Part shown: positions 63,871 through 64,000 of the stretch, piece after piece
Numbering within the stretch: position 1 is the stretch's first letter
Layout of the letters: the number at the start of each line of letters is the position of its first letter
NCBI GenBank assembly: GCA_002083655.1
Contig: MSXR01000015.1
Span: 353 to 64,352 of the forward strand
Source: Proteobacteria bacterium ST_bin14
Lineage (GTDB): Bacteria; Pseudomonadota; Alphaproteobacteria; Sphingomonadales; Sphingomonadaceae
Reading direction: 5' to 3'
Length of the DNA: 64,000 nt
Program-made: the position numbers and the translations under genes
Notes under the pieces: generated by a model
Database searches by the model: none
Told to the model about the DNA's origin: nothing
What the model saw: only the letters and a program-made list of their open reading frames with translations

Positions 63871-64000
63871 ATGCTGTTGGTGATTGGCACATTCCGGCTG
63901 CCGCCTGGAACAATCACGCAAGCACGACCGGTAATGGCCCAGATGGTGCGCGCCAGTCGCGCCGAAGCGGGATGCATCGATTACGGCTATGCCGAAGATG
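63871..64000 (+). CDS. Antibiotic biosynthesis monooxygenase (ABM)-domain protein, 3'-partial
   Basis: The gene runs off the window. The first 43 codons read as an ABM-type ferredoxin-fold start: LVIGTFRLPPGTI, then MAQMVRASRAEAGCIDYGYAED. The EAGCIDY segment is common in YgiN-like quinol monooxygenases. GGAGG lies at 63861-63865 before ATG at 63871. Substrate unknown. Confidence 0.75.
   Translation, partial: MLLVIGTFRLPPGTITQARPVMAQMVRASRAEAGCIDYGYAED

Overview
The window is GC-rich chromosomal DNA from an alphaproteobacterium, most likely a sphingomonad (order Sphingomonadales). Supporting signs are a crtY-crtI-crtB carotenoid cluster, a CcrM-type GANTC methyltransferase with CtrA-like and GANTC sites upstream, the hemC-hemD-mitofilin-like (COG4223) order, the rsmB-rpe-heparinase II/III-purH order, and many overlapping ATGA/GTGA gene junctions. 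No rRNA, tRNA, CRISPR array, phage or complete insertion sequence was seen. There is no gene-free stretch longer than about 300 bases.

Layout. (a) 1-10626: a five-gene plus-strand operon with a two-partner-secretion exoprotein (5' end outside the window), an exported TPR-CHAT caspase-like protease, a small secreted protein, a CHASE2-class III nucleotide cyclase and an FhaC/ShlB-type outer-membrane transporter. (b) 10685-15390: heme genes hemC, hemD and a mitofilin-like gene on the minus strand, divergent from tsaD-gpsA. (c) 15435-16736: an exported alpha/beta hydrolase flanked by direct repeats of the 3' end of an SDHAF4-like (DUF1674) gene, which looks like an insertion. (d) 16793-22381: rsmB, rpe, heparinase II/III, purH. 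(e) 22413-32090: a minus-strand block with a flippase, polA, a beta-lactamase-fold lipoprotein, nadB, an orphan ABC ATPase and small proteins. (f) 32162-36656: a CHCC zinc finger, tldD, PPOX-like, DUF2007, then glnK-amtB behind a textbook sigma-54 promoter and closed by a strong intrinsic terminator. (g) 36749-42107: a minus-strand run of recQ, a TIGR01244 phosphatase-like gene, a small membrane protein, a sterol-desaturase-like gene, a GMC oxidoreductase and another small membrane protein. (h) 42159-45925: a COG4705-like remnant, an SDR, a secreted protein and an Atm1-type ABC exporter. (i) 46019-53285: carotenoid genes crtB, crtI and crtY with embedded LOG and Adhesin_E-like genes, a divergent hydroxylase-like gene plus DUF2141, and a MipA/OmpV protein. 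(j) 53357-55407: TPP riboswitch and thiC. (k) 55408-57081: a small accessory patch with a membrane-anchored PD-(D/E)XK nuclease-like protein and a Phd/YoeB toxin-antitoxin pair. (l) 57246-64000: a DAACS symporter, glmM, DUF1272, thiD, rnhB, ccrM, folP and the start of an ABM-domain gene.

How the parts work together. The first operon reads as a surface-protein export system with its own protease and signalling cyclase and is the best candidate for an undescribed system. thiC (riboswitch controlled) and thiD share the pyrimidine branch of thiamin synthesis. glnK-amtB is a nitrogen-limitation unit. The crt genes build beta-carotene from geranylgeranyl diphosphate, and the adjacent desaturase-fold enzyme is a plausible tailoring hydroxylase. 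Most remaining genes are housekeeping. All assignments come from reading motifs and context; no database search was run, and start codons were chosen from ribosome-binding sites and family conventions.
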